A stretch of 64,000 bases of DNA from positions 62,001 to 126,000 of the forward strand of contig JAFMVE010000006.1 of the NCBI GenBank assembly GCA_025499705.1. Direction: 5' to 3'. This DNA comes from Carboxylicivirga caseinilyticus (GTDB lineage: Bacteria; Bacteroidota; Bacteroidia; Bacteroidales; Marinilabiliaceae). Position 1 is the first letter of the stretch, and every line of letters begins with the position of its first letter. The position numbers were made by a program, and so were the translations under genes. Below the pieces are notes generated by a model, which worked only from the letters and a program-made list of their open reading frames with translations, was not told the DNA's origin and did no database searches. Of this stretch, positions 1-7,669 are shown piece by piece.

Positions 1-179
1 AAGAAACTCCTGACCAGATTATGGGTGAAGATGAAAAGCAGAGTTTAATTAAAAGTCTTACTAATGAAAGAAGACATATAACAAGAGATTTATGGCCTTT
101 ATTGGGTAAAATATTCGCCGAAGATGCGGTGGCTTTCGCCAAGCGCGTAAAATCATATTGGTTGATAAGCAGAGAATAG
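1..179 (+). CDS. C-terminal end of an unidentified protein (5' truncated by window)
   Basis: An open frame enters from the left edge in the frame starting at base 3 and ends at TAG 177-179. It encodes about 58 residues rich in Glu, Lys and Arg, ending in KSYWLISRE. The codon use looks like that of the neighbours and no stop interrupts the frame. I do not recognise the family from this fragment. It is followed by two hairpins, the second a good rho-independent terminator, so this is very likely the true end of a rightward transcription unit. The rest of the gene lies outside the window. Confidence 0.6.
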   Translation, partial: ETPDQIMGEDEKQSLIKSLTNERRHITRDLWPLLGKIFAEDAVAFAKRVKSYWLISRE

Positions 180-197
180 GTCCCGAAGGACCTATTC
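174..197. terminator. Perfect 10-bp hairpin overlapping the stop codon
   Basis: GAATAGGTCC (174-183) pairs perfectly with GGACCTATTC (188-197) around the loop CGAA. Read on the minus strand the loop is UUCG closed by C-G, the extra-stable tetraloop. It includes the TAG of the gene ending at 179. No T-run follows on either strand, so it may be a transcript-end stabiliser or a weak leftward terminator for creD rather than a classical terminator. Confidence 0.45.
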
Positions 198-225
198 AAA
201 AATCAAAAATAATATTAGGAATCAG

Positions 226-259
226 GCACTAATTCGAAGGGGTCGAATTAGTGCTTTTT
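226..259. terminator. Rho-independent terminator between converging genes
   Basis: GCACTAATTCGA (226-237) and TCGAATTAGTGC (243-254) form a perfect 12-bp stem with a 5-nt loop, followed on the plus strand by TTTTTA. The right arm lies inside the last codons of creD, so the same bases code for the creD C-terminus and end the rightward transcript entering from the left edge. Confidence 0.75.
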
Positions 260-1554
260 AGTTTAGTCGAAGCTTTCATGATAAATGCCAAAGCTACAAA
301 CAATCCAATGTTACCAGCTAGGAATGCAAAGTCGTTTAATTGCAGAAGAACAAATAAGAATGCATAAAGAATAATTAATAGTGCTGCTACCCAAAAAGCC
401 TGCACCTTATCTTTCAACACTCCATAAGAATATAGTGTTACCATTGAAATGATTGCTGCAGATGCAACCAGGTATGCCCATGTGAAGCCCATAAATTCGC
501 TCAGCGCGGTGAGGATAGAAAAAAACAACACCAAAGCCAGACCCACCAGCAAATATTGTAAAAGCTGGATTGTTTTCTTTTTAACCAATTCGATAAAAAG
601 GAAAACCAATAATGTAAGGCAGATAATAAGAATTCCATATTTAGCTGATCGTAATGATTTTTGATAATGATTTACCGGAACGTATAATTCAACACCCAGT
701 TGATGTTCGTTGATTGAATGTTTCGAACCGATCCAGTATTGCGGGAAATTGCGGTTGAGATGAGTGATGATCCATTGGGCTTTAAAACCATCATCAGAAA
801 TAGTGCTTTCGGTAGGCAGGAACGAACCGTTAAAACTTGGATCTTTCCATGTTGATGACAGATTGATATCTGTCTTTTTCCCAATAGGATTGAAAGAAAT
901 AGCCTTTGCTCCACTGATGTTTATCGCAATGTCAAATGGAATTTTTTGTTCCAGCATTTCGCTTGAAACAGGGAACTTGACTGTCATTCCTGAAGTAGCC
1001 AGATCGGTAGTTGCCATGCCTGCTTCCGGATCGTATGATTGGTTGTTTATTTTAAAGTCTACCTTTCCTTTTATTCCTCTGTTATCAGTTATGGCGATTG
1101 ATATACAGGCTTTGCTCCAATCAACTTCATCTGCATCAGGGTTGAGTTTGCTCAATGAGTCGAAATTACCTTTGATAGAGAGGTTCGTATTGTAAATAAC
1201 AGTTTCGTAAATTCCCCGATGCTTTTTATCGGGTTCGATAAAACCTTGTGAGTTTAATTCATCCGGCATGATGTGTAACCATCGTTTTGTTTTGATTTCG
1301 TGTCCATCTTTATCCAAAGAATTGTAGTAAACCGGTACATGCATAATCGGACCAGAAATGATTTGCGGACCTCCCCATTGTTGCATTATTTCAGTTTCTA
1401 CTTGTTGATCTGTGGCTTCTCTCTCGCGGATCACAGATTTTACCATGCTTAAGGGAATGAGTAATACCAGTATCAGTATGCCAACTGTAACTAGTTTAAA
1501 AGTAATGGTTTGATACCATTGCTCTGTTCCTGTTGTTTTAAGTTTTACTTCCAT
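229..1554 (-). CDS. creD: CreD family inner-membrane protein
   Basis: About 441 residues when started at the Met at 1552-1554. The frame is open ten codons further, to 1584, but that longer form would overlap the dyad at 1571-1587. It has one N-terminal membrane segment (about residues 18-40), a long extracytoplasmic domain (about 40-310) with the family-typical stretch around GPQIISGPIMHVPV, and five C-terminal membrane segments. This is the CreD/Cet layout (PF06123). CreD belongs to the CreBC regulon in enterobacteria and has been linked to envelope integrity and colicin tolerance, but its biochemical role is unknown. Here no CreBC pair is present. The gene follows a winged-helix regulator gene, and that pairing with creD recurs in Bacteroidota. 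The family call is firm; the physiological role is not. Confidence 0.9.
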   Translation of the reverse strand: MEVKLKTTGTEQWYQTITFKLVTVGILILVLLIPLSMVKSVIREREATDQQVETEIMQQWGGPQIISGPIMHVPVYYNSLDKDGHEIKTKRWLHIMPDELNSQGFIEPDKKHRGIYETVIYNTNLSIKGNFDSLSKLNPDADEVDWSKACISIAITDNRGIKGKVDFKINNQSYDPEAGMATTDLATSGMTVKFPVSSEMLEQKIPFDIAINISGAKAISFNPIGKKTDINLSSTWKDPSFNGSFLPTESTISDDGFKAQWIITHLNRNFPQYWIGSKHSINEHQLGVELYVPVNHYQKSLRSAKYGILIICLTLLVFLFIELVKKKTIQLLQYLLVGLALVLFFSILTALSEFMGFTWAYLVASAAIISMVTLYSYGVLKDKVQAFWVAALLIILYAFLFVLLQLNDFAFLAGNIGLFVALAFIMKASTKLKSTNSTPSN

Positions 1555-1570
1555 AATTATTAAATAAAGT

Positions 1571-1587
1571 ACTTTGTAAAACAAAGT
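1571..1587. promoter_or_regulatory. Operator-like dyad upstream of creD (ACTTTG-N5-CAAAGT)
   Basis: ACTTTGTAAAACAAAGT is a perfect 6-bp dyad with a 5-bp centre, 17 bp before the chosen creD start. The same half-sites and spacing recur at 2541-2557, just before the first gene of this unit. On the minus strand the dyad contains TCACTTTG, which differs from the Bacteroidota -7 box TAnnTTTG at one fixed base, so a bound repressor would cover the promoter. The likely ligand is the winged-helix protein encoded at 1604-1900; this is inference. Confidence 0.5.
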
Positions 1588-1603
1588 GAATGATTAAAAA
1601 AAA

Positions 1604-1900
1604 TTACGTATTACCTAATAGTTGTTCAAGTGCAGCGAGGTGTTTCTTAAAAGATAATTTTCCATACTCGGTTACACTATATGTTGTATTGGGTTTTCGG
1701 CCCACAAATTTTTTTGATACATTAATCAGCTCGTTTGTCTCCAGTGCCTTCAGGTGACTGGCTAAATTTCCATCCGTTACACCCAGCAGGTCTTTGAGTG
1801 CATTAAAATCGAGTACGTCATTTACCATAAGAGCAGACATAATGCCTAATCTCACCCGATTCTCAAAATTCTTATTTAGTCCTGCTATAATCTCTTTCAT
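1604..1900 (-). CDS. Winged-helix transcriptional regulator (HTH_34/PadR-like)
   Basis: A 98-residue protein made of a single winged-helix domain. A helix-turn-helix lies around residues 32-52 (DFNALKDLLGVTDGNLASHL), followed by a wing containing GRKPNTTYSVTEYG and a short C-terminal helix. This matches the small MarR/ArsR-type regulators of the HTH_34 class (PF13601). These usually act as dimeric DNA binders without a ligand-binding domain. Its start codon overlaps the stop of the upstream membrane-protein gene (ATGA at 1897-1900), so the two are translationally coupled. creD follows after a gap holding an operator-like dyad. Autoregulation through the two ACTTTG-N5-CAAAGT dyads is the simplest model. 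Confidence in the fold is high; the target is inferred. Confidence 0.85.
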   Translation of the reverse strand: MKEIIAGLNKNFENRVRLGIMSALMVNDVLDFNALKDLLGVTDGNLASHLKALETNELINVSKKFVGRKPNTTYSVTEYGKLSFKKHLAALEQLLGNT

Positions 1901-2532
1901 CGGTCGTATTTAAGGTACATTACAATACCGTAAATTATATGAAATACTCCAAAGCCAAGGGTCCAGAATAACAATCCGTAATTAAGAAATATGCCAGCTG
2001 CCAATCCTAATACGACTTCAATGTACCCTAAGTACTGAATATCACGATGTGTATAGCGCGATGCCATAATCAAAGCAATTCCGTAAAAAATAAGCATAAC
2101 AGAGGCAACCATTCGAATGTTCTCATGATAGATCAAGATCAGACTAAAAAGACCTCCTATCGTTAAGATTGAAACCATGCTCCACATTACTTTTTTAGCA
2201 GTATGTGTCCAGAATGATACTTTTGCCTTACGGGCTTTTCTATAGCTTAACCACCATGCAAATGTTACTGCTACAATTAATACCCCAGTTGCAATTCCCA
2301 ATAATCCAAGTCGTATAAACAAGGTATTGCCGTGGTACAGATCGACCATGTGCTCATCGTATTTTACCATTCCTGAATCCAATATAAAGAAGTAAGCTAT
2401 GGCTGCACCAATTATTGCAACTAAACCGGCAGCAACTCCCGAAAGCCCGCTAAGAGACAGAAATTTTGATGACTCTTCCATCATTTGGCGAATCGCCTTG
2501 ATATCTTGAATTGTCGGATTATTATCTTTCAT
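1897..2532 (-). CDS. Integral membrane protein of unknown function in the creD operon
   Basis: About 211 residues from the Met at 2530-2532. The open frame runs 13 codons further upstream but would cover the dyad at 2541-2557. After a short soluble N-terminus (residues 1-25) there are five or six hydrophobic segments, including a Gly/Ala-rich first one (GVAAGLVAIIGAAIAYFF). I recognise no catalytic motif. It is the first gene of a three-gene leftward unit with the winged-helix regulator (4-bp overlap) and creD. By position it may be the sensor or effector that the regulator serves, but this is inference only. Confidence 0.75.
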   Translation of the reverse strand: MKDNNPTIQDIKAIRQMMEESSKFLSLSGLSGVAAGLVAIIGAAIAYFFILDSGMVKYDEHMVDLYHGNTLFIRLGLLGIATGVLIVAVTFAWWLSYRKARKAKVSFWTHTAKKVMWSMVSILTIGGLFSLILIYHENIRMVASVMLIFYGIALIMASRYTHRDIQYLGYIEVVLGLAAGIFLNYGLLFWTLGFGVFHIIYGIVMYLKYDR

Positions 2533-2540
2533 TACATAGA

Positions 2541-2557
2541 ACTTTGAATTGCAAAGT
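2541..2557. promoter_or_regulatory. Second operator-like dyad (ACTTTG-N5-CAAAGT)
   Basis: ACTTTGAATTGCAAAGT lies 9 bp before the start of the first gene of the creD unit. It has the same half-sites and 5-bp spacer as the dyad at 1571-1587; the centres differ, which is the signature of a protein-binding site rather than a repeat. On the minus strand it includes TTACTTTG, one mismatch from a TAnnTTTG -7 box. Confidence 0.5.
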
Positions 2558-2637
2558 AAAATAAAAAACATAAGTAAAACAAGTGTCTTATAAACTTTTC
2601 TATTAGCAATATGTTTTTATCAAAAAAAGAAGAAAAT

Positions 2638-3078
2638 ATGTATACAGGATTACTTCATGCACACAGTGGATTACGATATATAGTAATAGTATTATTGGTT
2701 GCTGTTATTGTTCAGAGCCTTTGGGGTTGGTTAGGTAAACGAAACTTTACTGCAGGTAACAGAAGAATTGCGGTTATATCCATGTCTTTAATACACATCC
2801 AGTTTTTAATTGGAGCTGTTTTATTTTTTGTAAGCCCGAAAGTGATTTTCGATCCCGAATTATTCGGAGGAGCCATTATTCGTTTCTTTACCTTGGAACA
2901 TCCTTTATTAATGCTGATTGCAATAGCTTTTATAACTGTTGGACAAATCCGTTCAAAATCATATACTAATTTTAAAAGTCATAAGGTTTTATTCTGGGCT
3001 AATTTCATAGGTTTTGTCTTGATAATGGTTTCTATTCCATGGCCATTTCGTGAGCAATTGGGTGCCGGATGGTTCTAA
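2638..3078 (+). CDS. Small four-helix membrane protein with paired histidines (cytochrome b-like)
   Basis: Start chosen at the internal ATG 2638 (MYTGLLHAHSGLRY), where the family-like sequence begins; the frame is open from 2611. The 146-residue product has four membrane helices. His residues sit at the helix ends (LLHAHSG, LIHIQF, LEHPLL, KSHKVLFW), as in di-heme or b561-like cytochromes. Bacteroidota genomes commonly encode similar small proteins, often labelled cytochrome b. No heme-binding motif can be proven by eye and no partner oxidase or dehydrogenase is adjacent. It stands alone between the divergent creD unit and an ABC exporter pair. Function: uncertain, possibly electron transfer. 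Confidence 0.65.
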   Translation: MYTGLLHAHSGLRYIVIVLLVAVIVQSLWGWLGKRNFTAGNRRIAVISMSLIHIQFLIGAVLFFVSPKVIFDPELFGGAIIRFFTLEHPLLMLIAIAFITVGQIRSKSYTNFKSHKVLFWANFIGFVLIMVSIPWPFREQLGAGWF

Positions 3079-3189
3079 TTGAGGTATTTAAACACTTTTG
3101 ATTATCTATCAGCATTGAAATTCCACTTTTTTAAGCTTTTTAAAAATCTTATCTTCACATCTGGTTTATAATTAACTTAACAATAACCT

Positions 3190-4128
3190 ATGATGTTTTT
3201 AGAAGCAAAAAAGGTGGTAAAGCAGTATGCAGCTCACCTTGCTCTCGATCATGTTGATCTGGAAGTTCCTGAAGGTTCTATATACGGATTGCTCGGTCCG
3301 AACGGAGCAGGAAAGACAACATTGATTCGAATAATTAATCAAATTACGGGTCCTGATTCCGGTGAGATTTTAATCAATGGGCAAAAATTAAAGCCAGAAG
3401 ATGTTCATCGTATTGGGTATCTGCCCGAAGAACGGGGTTTATATAAAAAGATGAAAGTGGGTGAGCAGGCCATCTATCTTGCCCGTTTAAAAGGACTATC
3501 TCGAAACGATGCTATCAAAAAATTAAAATATTGGTTTGAGAAATTCGAGATTCAGGCCTGGTGGGATAAAAAGGTAGAAGAGCTATCAAAAGGGATGCAG
3601 CAAAAAATTCAGTTTGTTGTGACCATTCTACACGATCCAAAGCTGTTGATTTTCGACGAACCATTTAGTGGATTCGATCCAATTAACGCCAATCTTCTTA
3701 AGCAGGAAATTATTGCTCAGAAAGAGAAGGGAGCAACTATTCTTTTTAGTACTCATAATATGGGATCGGTTGAAGAAATTTGTGATCATATTACTTTAAT
3801 CAATAAATCGAAAACGATTTTAACCGGACAGGTTGATGATATCAAGCAAGAATACAAGGACAATCTGATCAAACTTGATTTTACAGGTGATTCAGATACA
3901 TTGGATAAATTTTTGGGAGGCGATTATCTGATTCAAAATATTATTCAGAATCACAGAATGAACACAGCTATGGTTCAAATGCCCAAAGAGGGTTCCATTA
4001 ATCAGATGGTTAGCAAAATTATTGACCATGTTGAGATTCAAGGAATGCAGGAATTATTACCGTCGATGAATGAAATCTTTATTAAGGTAGTGGAACAAAG
4101 TAATCAACCTAATCCCGTAAACGAATAG
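3190..4128 (+). CDS. ABC-2 type transporter, ATP-binding subunit
   Basis: A 312-residue ATPase with Walker A GPNGAGKT at about 36-43, the signature LSKGMQQK at about 140, Walker B LLIFDEP near 158 and an H-loop His in STHNMG. The C-terminal ~90 residues form the DUF4162-like extension found in NatA/YhaQ-type subunits. Translation could begin at either of two adjacent ATGs (3190 or 3193). The permease gene starts 2 bp after its stop, so the two are co-transcribed and form one exporter. The substrate is unknown. The NatAB group exports sodium and others move antibiotics or lipids, so no substrate should be assumed. Confidence 0.92.
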   Translation: MMFLEAKKVVKQYAAHLALDHVDLEVPEGSIYGLLGPNGAGKTTLIRIINQITGPDSGEILINGQKLKPEDVHRIGYLPEERGLYKKMKVGEQAIYLARLKGLSRNDAIKKLKYWFEKFEIQAWWDKKVEELSKGMQQKIQFVVTILHDPKLLIFDEPFSGFDPINANLLKQEIIAQKEKGATILFSTHNMGSVEEICDHITLINKSKTILTGQVDDIKQEYKDNLIKLDFTGDSDTLDKFLGGDYLIQNIIQNHRMNTAMVQMPKEGSINQMVSKIIDHVEIQGMQELLPSMNEIFIKVVEQSNQPNPVNE

Positions 4129-4130
4129 TC

Positions 4131-5480
4131 ATGAGTAAAATTTCACTTATTATACAACGCGAGTATCTTACCAGGGTTCGTAAGAAGAGCTTTATTGTAA
4201 TGAGTATTATCGGTCCTGTTTTATTTGGAGCAATGATGGTGTTGCCAGCCTGGTTTTCATCAATGGAAGATACTACTGAAAAGCGTATTGCTATTGTTGA
4301 TCAGACAGGTGAGTATGCAGAGCAGATAACAGATACAGAATTTCTGAAATTCGACTGGTTACAAAATAGTAATCAGCAAGAGGTTGCTTCTGATTATAAG
4401 GAGCAAGGTTATTATGCTTATCTGTTTATTGAAAAAGATTTGCTAGATCATCCTGATGCTGTGACTATTTATTCAGATGCTCAAATTACCATTGATGTGA
4501 AGGAGCATATTTCAAGAAAATTGGAGCAGTTACTCGAACAAAAGAAGTTGGCCAGTTATAATATAAGTGGTTTAGATGCCATTATTAAGGAAGTTAATAA
4601 TGTAAAAGTTAAGGTGAAAACCATTAAGCTGGGTGAAGATGGAACAGAAAAAGAGAGTTCACAGTTTATTACAATTATGGCGGCTCTGGTTTTTGCCATG
4701 CTGGTTTATTTCTTTGTACTTCTTTATGGTACACAGGTAATGCGTGGTGTTCTTGAAGAAAAAACAAGCCGTATTGTTGAGGTGATTGTTTCATCAGTAA
4801 AGCCATTTCAGTTAATGATGGGGAAAATAGTGGGTATAGCAATGGTTGCCCTTACACAGTTTGCTATTTGGGTAGTGTTGACTATGATGCTTTATTTCGG
4901 AATTTCAGCTTTTGTTTTTGATGGAGGTAAGGTCCCAACCCGAATGGATAGTCAGATTGAAAGTGTTCAGGCTTTAGATGATAATAGTAATTCAGTCGAG
5001 ATGACTGAATTTCAGAAAAACTTTACTGATGTTACCAGTAAAATTAAAGCCATTAATCTGGTTGGCATATTGTTCGCTTTTGTATTCTACTTTATTGGGG
5101 GATATTTGTTATATGCAAGTTTATTTGCTGCTTTAGGAGCCGCCTTGGATAGCGAAGCCGATAGTCAGCAATTTGTCATGCCGGTAATGATGCCACTCAT
5201 ATTATCTATTTATGTGGCCATGGCAGCATTTAGGAATCCAGCTGGTGATTTAGCTTTCTGGTTTTCAATGATTCCATTTACATCTCCAATAGTAATGATG
5301 GCTCGTATGCCTTTTGAGCCGCCTATCTGGGAACTAATATTATCAATGTTAATACTTACAGGCACATTTATTTTTACAACCTGGTTTGCCGGACGTATCT
5401 ATCGTACAGGAATTTTAATGTACGGAAAGAAAGTGTCGTATGGTGAACTTTGGAAGTGGTTTAGATATTCAGGAAAATAA
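4131..5480 (+). CDS. ABC-2 type transporter, permease subunit (NatB/YhaP-like)
   Basis: A 449-residue protein. A first membrane helix lies at about residues 22-42, followed by a ~140-residue extracytoplasmic domain. A cluster of membrane helices fills residues 180-440, interrupted by a second soluble stretch at about 270-300. The EEKTSRIVEVIVSSVKPFQL segment before the third helix is characteristic of ABC-2 permeases of the NatB/YhaP group. It pairs with the ATPase gene directly upstream. A strong terminator begins 13 bp after its stop, so the exporter is a two-gene unit. Substrate unknown. Confidence 0.9.
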   Translation: MSKISLIIQREYLTRVRKKSFIVMSIIGPVLFGAMMVLPAWFSSMEDTTEKRIAIVDQTGEYAEQITDTEFLKFDWLQNSNQQEVASDYKEQGYYAYLFIEKDLLDHPDAVTIYSDAQITIDVKEHISRKLEQLLEQKKLASYNISGLDAIIKEVNNVKVKVKTIKLGEDGTEKESSQFITIMAALVFAMLVYFFVLLYGTQVMRGVLEEKTSRIVEVIVSSVKPFQLMMGKIVGIAMVALTQFAIWVVLTMMLYFGISAFVFDGGKVPTRMDSQIESVQALDDNSNSVEMTEFQKNFTDVTSKIKAINLVGILFAFVFYFIGGYLLYASLFAALGAALDSEADSQQFVMPVMMPLILSIYVAMAAFRNPAGDLAFWFSMIPFTSPIVMMARMPFEPPIWELILSMLILTGTFIFTTWFAGRIYRTGILMYGKKVSYGELWKWFRYSGK

Positions 5481-5492
5481 ATACTTCAGATG

Positions 5493-5517
5493 AGCCGGGT
5501 TAGCCCGGCTTTTTCTT
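5493..5517 (+). terminator. Rho-independent terminator after the ABC exporter operon
   Basis: AGCCGGG (5493-5499), loop TTAG, CCCGGCT (5504-5510), then TTTTCTT. The GC-rich 7-bp stem and T-run are classical for the plus strand, and the hairpin separates the exporter genes from the phosphatase gene at 5555. Confidence 0.88.
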
Positions 5518-5554
5518 GCAATTTAGTATTTTAGCATACTCAAAATAAACTTTT

Positions 5555-6487
5555 ATGCGCATAGCAATACTTGACTTAGGAACCAATACAATCAATCTGC
5601 TCATTGCTGAAAAAAACGGGCAGGAATCTTATCAGATATTACATGAAAGTAAATATCCTGCCAAGCTTGGTAAAGGTGGGATAAATGATCGCAGAATATT
5701 GCCTGAGGCAATGGATCGTGGTATTGCGGCACTAAAAACGCATCAGATTACAATGGAACCTTATAAGGTCGAAAAAGTGGTTTGTATTGCTACGGCTGCA
5801 ATTCGCAGTGCCTCAAACGGACAGGAATTTGTTCAAAGGGCAAAAGACGAATGTGGTTTGGATATCAATGTGATTGATGGGCAAAAAGAGGCTCAATTGA
5901 TTTTTGATGGCGTAAAGCAGATAGTGCCAATTGGAGAAGAACGAGTGATGATACTTGATATTGGCGGTGGTTCCAATGAATTTATTATTGCTAATAAAGA
6001 TGGTGTTCTTTGGAAGCACAGCTTTGATTTGGGAATGGCTCGTTTGTTGGATCGTTTTCAACCGTCTGATCCTATTTCAGATGAAGAAATTCAAGCTGTA
6101 GAAAGCTATATAAAAGACGAACTGGCATTATTGTATGAGGCGTTTGAGAAATATCCCTGTGATACTTTAATTGGTTCATCCGGTTCGTTTGATACGATTG
6201 CCGGAATGATTGCGGCTATTCATCATCCACATTTGGATATGCAAAAAATACTGACTTATCATGTGCCCTTGCAATTCGTTGAAGAGTTACATTTTAAGTT
6301 TCTAAAATCAACTCATGCCGAACGTGAAAAAATGGAGCGCATGGATCTGCACCGGGTTGAAATGATTGTATTAGCAAGTATTTTTATTAACTTCATCGTT
6401 CGTGAATTTAAATTAAAAACCTTCTGGCAGTGTGCTTTTGCGCTAAAGGAAGGAACTATTTATCAAATATTACGAAACCAGTTATAA
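5555..6487 (+). CDS. Ppx/GppA family phosphatase (exopolyphosphatase-like)
   Basis: A 310-residue actin-fold phosphatase. Phosphate-binding loops are visible as DLGTNTINLLIAE at about 7-19 and DIGGGSNEF at about 134-142, with GSSGSFDTIAG further on. These match the Ppx/GppA family, which hydrolyses inorganic polyphosphate or pppGpp. The length fits the short two-domain Ppx1-type enzymes without the C-terminal HD-like domain of E. coli Ppx. It starts a rightward run with the sigma-54 activator (9-bp gap) and aspartase. Substrate choice between polyP and (p)ppGpp cannot be read from the sequence. Confidence 0.9.
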   Translation: MRIAILDLGTNTINLLIAEKNGQESYQILHESKYPAKLGKGGINDRRILPEAMDRGIAALKTHQITMEPYKVEKVVCIATAAIRSASNGQEFVQRAKDECGLDINVIDGQKEAQLIFDGVKQIVPIGEERVMILDIGGGSNEFIIANKDGVLWKHSFDLGMARLLDRFQPSDPISDEEIQAVESYIKDELALLYEAFEKYPCDTLIGSSGSFDTIAGMIAAIHHPHLDMQKILTYHVPLQFVEELHFKFLKSTHAEREKMERMDLHRVEMIVLASIFINFIVREFKLKTFWQCAFALKEGTIYQILRNQL

Positions 6488-6496
6488 ACACTCAGA

Positions 6497-7657
6497 ATGG
6501 CCAAAATATTAGTAATCGACGATCAGCGTAGTATACGAAATACCCTTAAAGATATCCTGGAATACGAAAGTCATACCGTTGAGTTAGCAGAGCATGGAGA
6601 AGAAGGTGTTGAAATGTATAATGCCAATAAGTACGATGTTGTTTTATGCGATATTAAAATGCCTAATATGGATGGCATGGAGGTGTTGGATAAGATCATC
6701 AATCATGAGAATGATGCACCTGTAATAATGATCTCTGGTCATGGTAATATTGATACAGCAGTGGAAGCGATTAAAAAAGGAGCTTACGATTTTATTGAAA
6801 AGCCACTGGATCTTAATCGTTTGCTGGTAACCATTCGTAATGCTGTTGAGAAAAAAGATCTGGTAACTGAAACTAAAGTGCTGAAACGTAAGGTTAGTAA
6901 AACCTACGAGATGATCGGAGAATCAGAGCCGATTGCCAGGGTGAAAGATATGATTGATAAAGTTGCACCAACCGATGCGCGCGTATTGATTACAGGTGAG
7001 AATGGAACCGGAAAAGAGTTGGTTGCCCGTTGGTTACACGAAAAAAGTAACCGTGCATCTATGCCATTTGTTGAGGTCAATTGCGCTGCCATTCCATCTG
7101 AGTTGATAGAAAGCGAGTTGTTTGGTCATGAAAAAGGAGCCTTTACATCTGCTCATAAGCAACGCAAAGGTAAATTTGAGCAAGCCAATGGTGGTACCAT
7201 TTTTTTAGATGAGATTGGCGATATGAGTTTGCCTGCTCAGGCCAAAGTATTAAGAGCATTACAGGAAAATATTATTAGTCGTGTAGGTAGTGACAAGGAT
7301 ATCAAAGTTGACGTGAGAGTGCTGGCTGCAACCAATAAAAATCTAAAAGAAGAAATCTCGAAAGGTAATTTCAGAGAGGATTTGTATCATCGATTAAGCG
7401 TGATATTGATTCACGTTCCTTCTTTAAATGATCGTAAGGAAGATATTCCAATTCTGACGGACCATTTTAATAAGCTTATTTGTGCTGAATTAGGAATGCC
7501 TTTAAAATCATTTACGGATAGTGCTGTTGATGAGCTAAAAACCATTAACTGGACCGGTAATATTCGTGAGTTTCGAAATGTAATTGAACGATTAATCATT
7601 CTTGGTCAAAACAGCATTACCGAAGAAGATGTGCAGGCATATGCCCGTCCAATGTAA
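6497..7657 (+). CDS. Sigma-54 activator response regulator lacking a DNA-binding domain
   Basis: A 386-residue NtrC-family protein. A receiver domain occupies residues 1-120, with the phospho-acceptor Asp in VVLCDIKMPNMDG near 53. An AAA+ domain follows at 140-375, with Walker A GENGTGKE near 168, the sigma-54 contact loop GAFTSA near 218, Walker B (IFLDEIGD) and an arginine-finger region. The protein stops at ARPM right after the AAA+ lid, where a Fis-type helix-turn-helix would normally follow. It therefore probably activates sigma-54 polymerase from solution or through a partner, as suggested for similar truncated forms. No histidine kinase is adjacent. Its targets are unknown. Confidence 0.92.
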   Translation: MAKILVIDDQRSIRNTLKDILEYESHTVELAEHGEEGVEMYNANKYDVVLCDIKMPNMDGMEVLDKIINHENDAPVIMISGHGNIDTAVEAIKKGAYDFIEKPLDLNRLLVTIRNAVEKKDLVTETKVLKRKVSKTYEMIGESEPIARVKDMIDKVAPTDARVLITGENGTGKELVARWLHEKSNRASMPFVEVNCAAIPSELIESELFGHEKGAFTSAHKQRKGKFEQANGGTIFLDEIGDMSLPAQAKVLRALQENIISRVGSDKDIKVDVRVLAATNKNLKEEISKGNFREDLYHRLSVILIHVPSLNDRKEDIPILTDHFNKLICAELGMPLKSFTDSAVDELKTINWTGNIREFRNVIERLIILGQNSITEEDVQAYARPM

Positions 7658-7669
7658 CAATCAACATTT

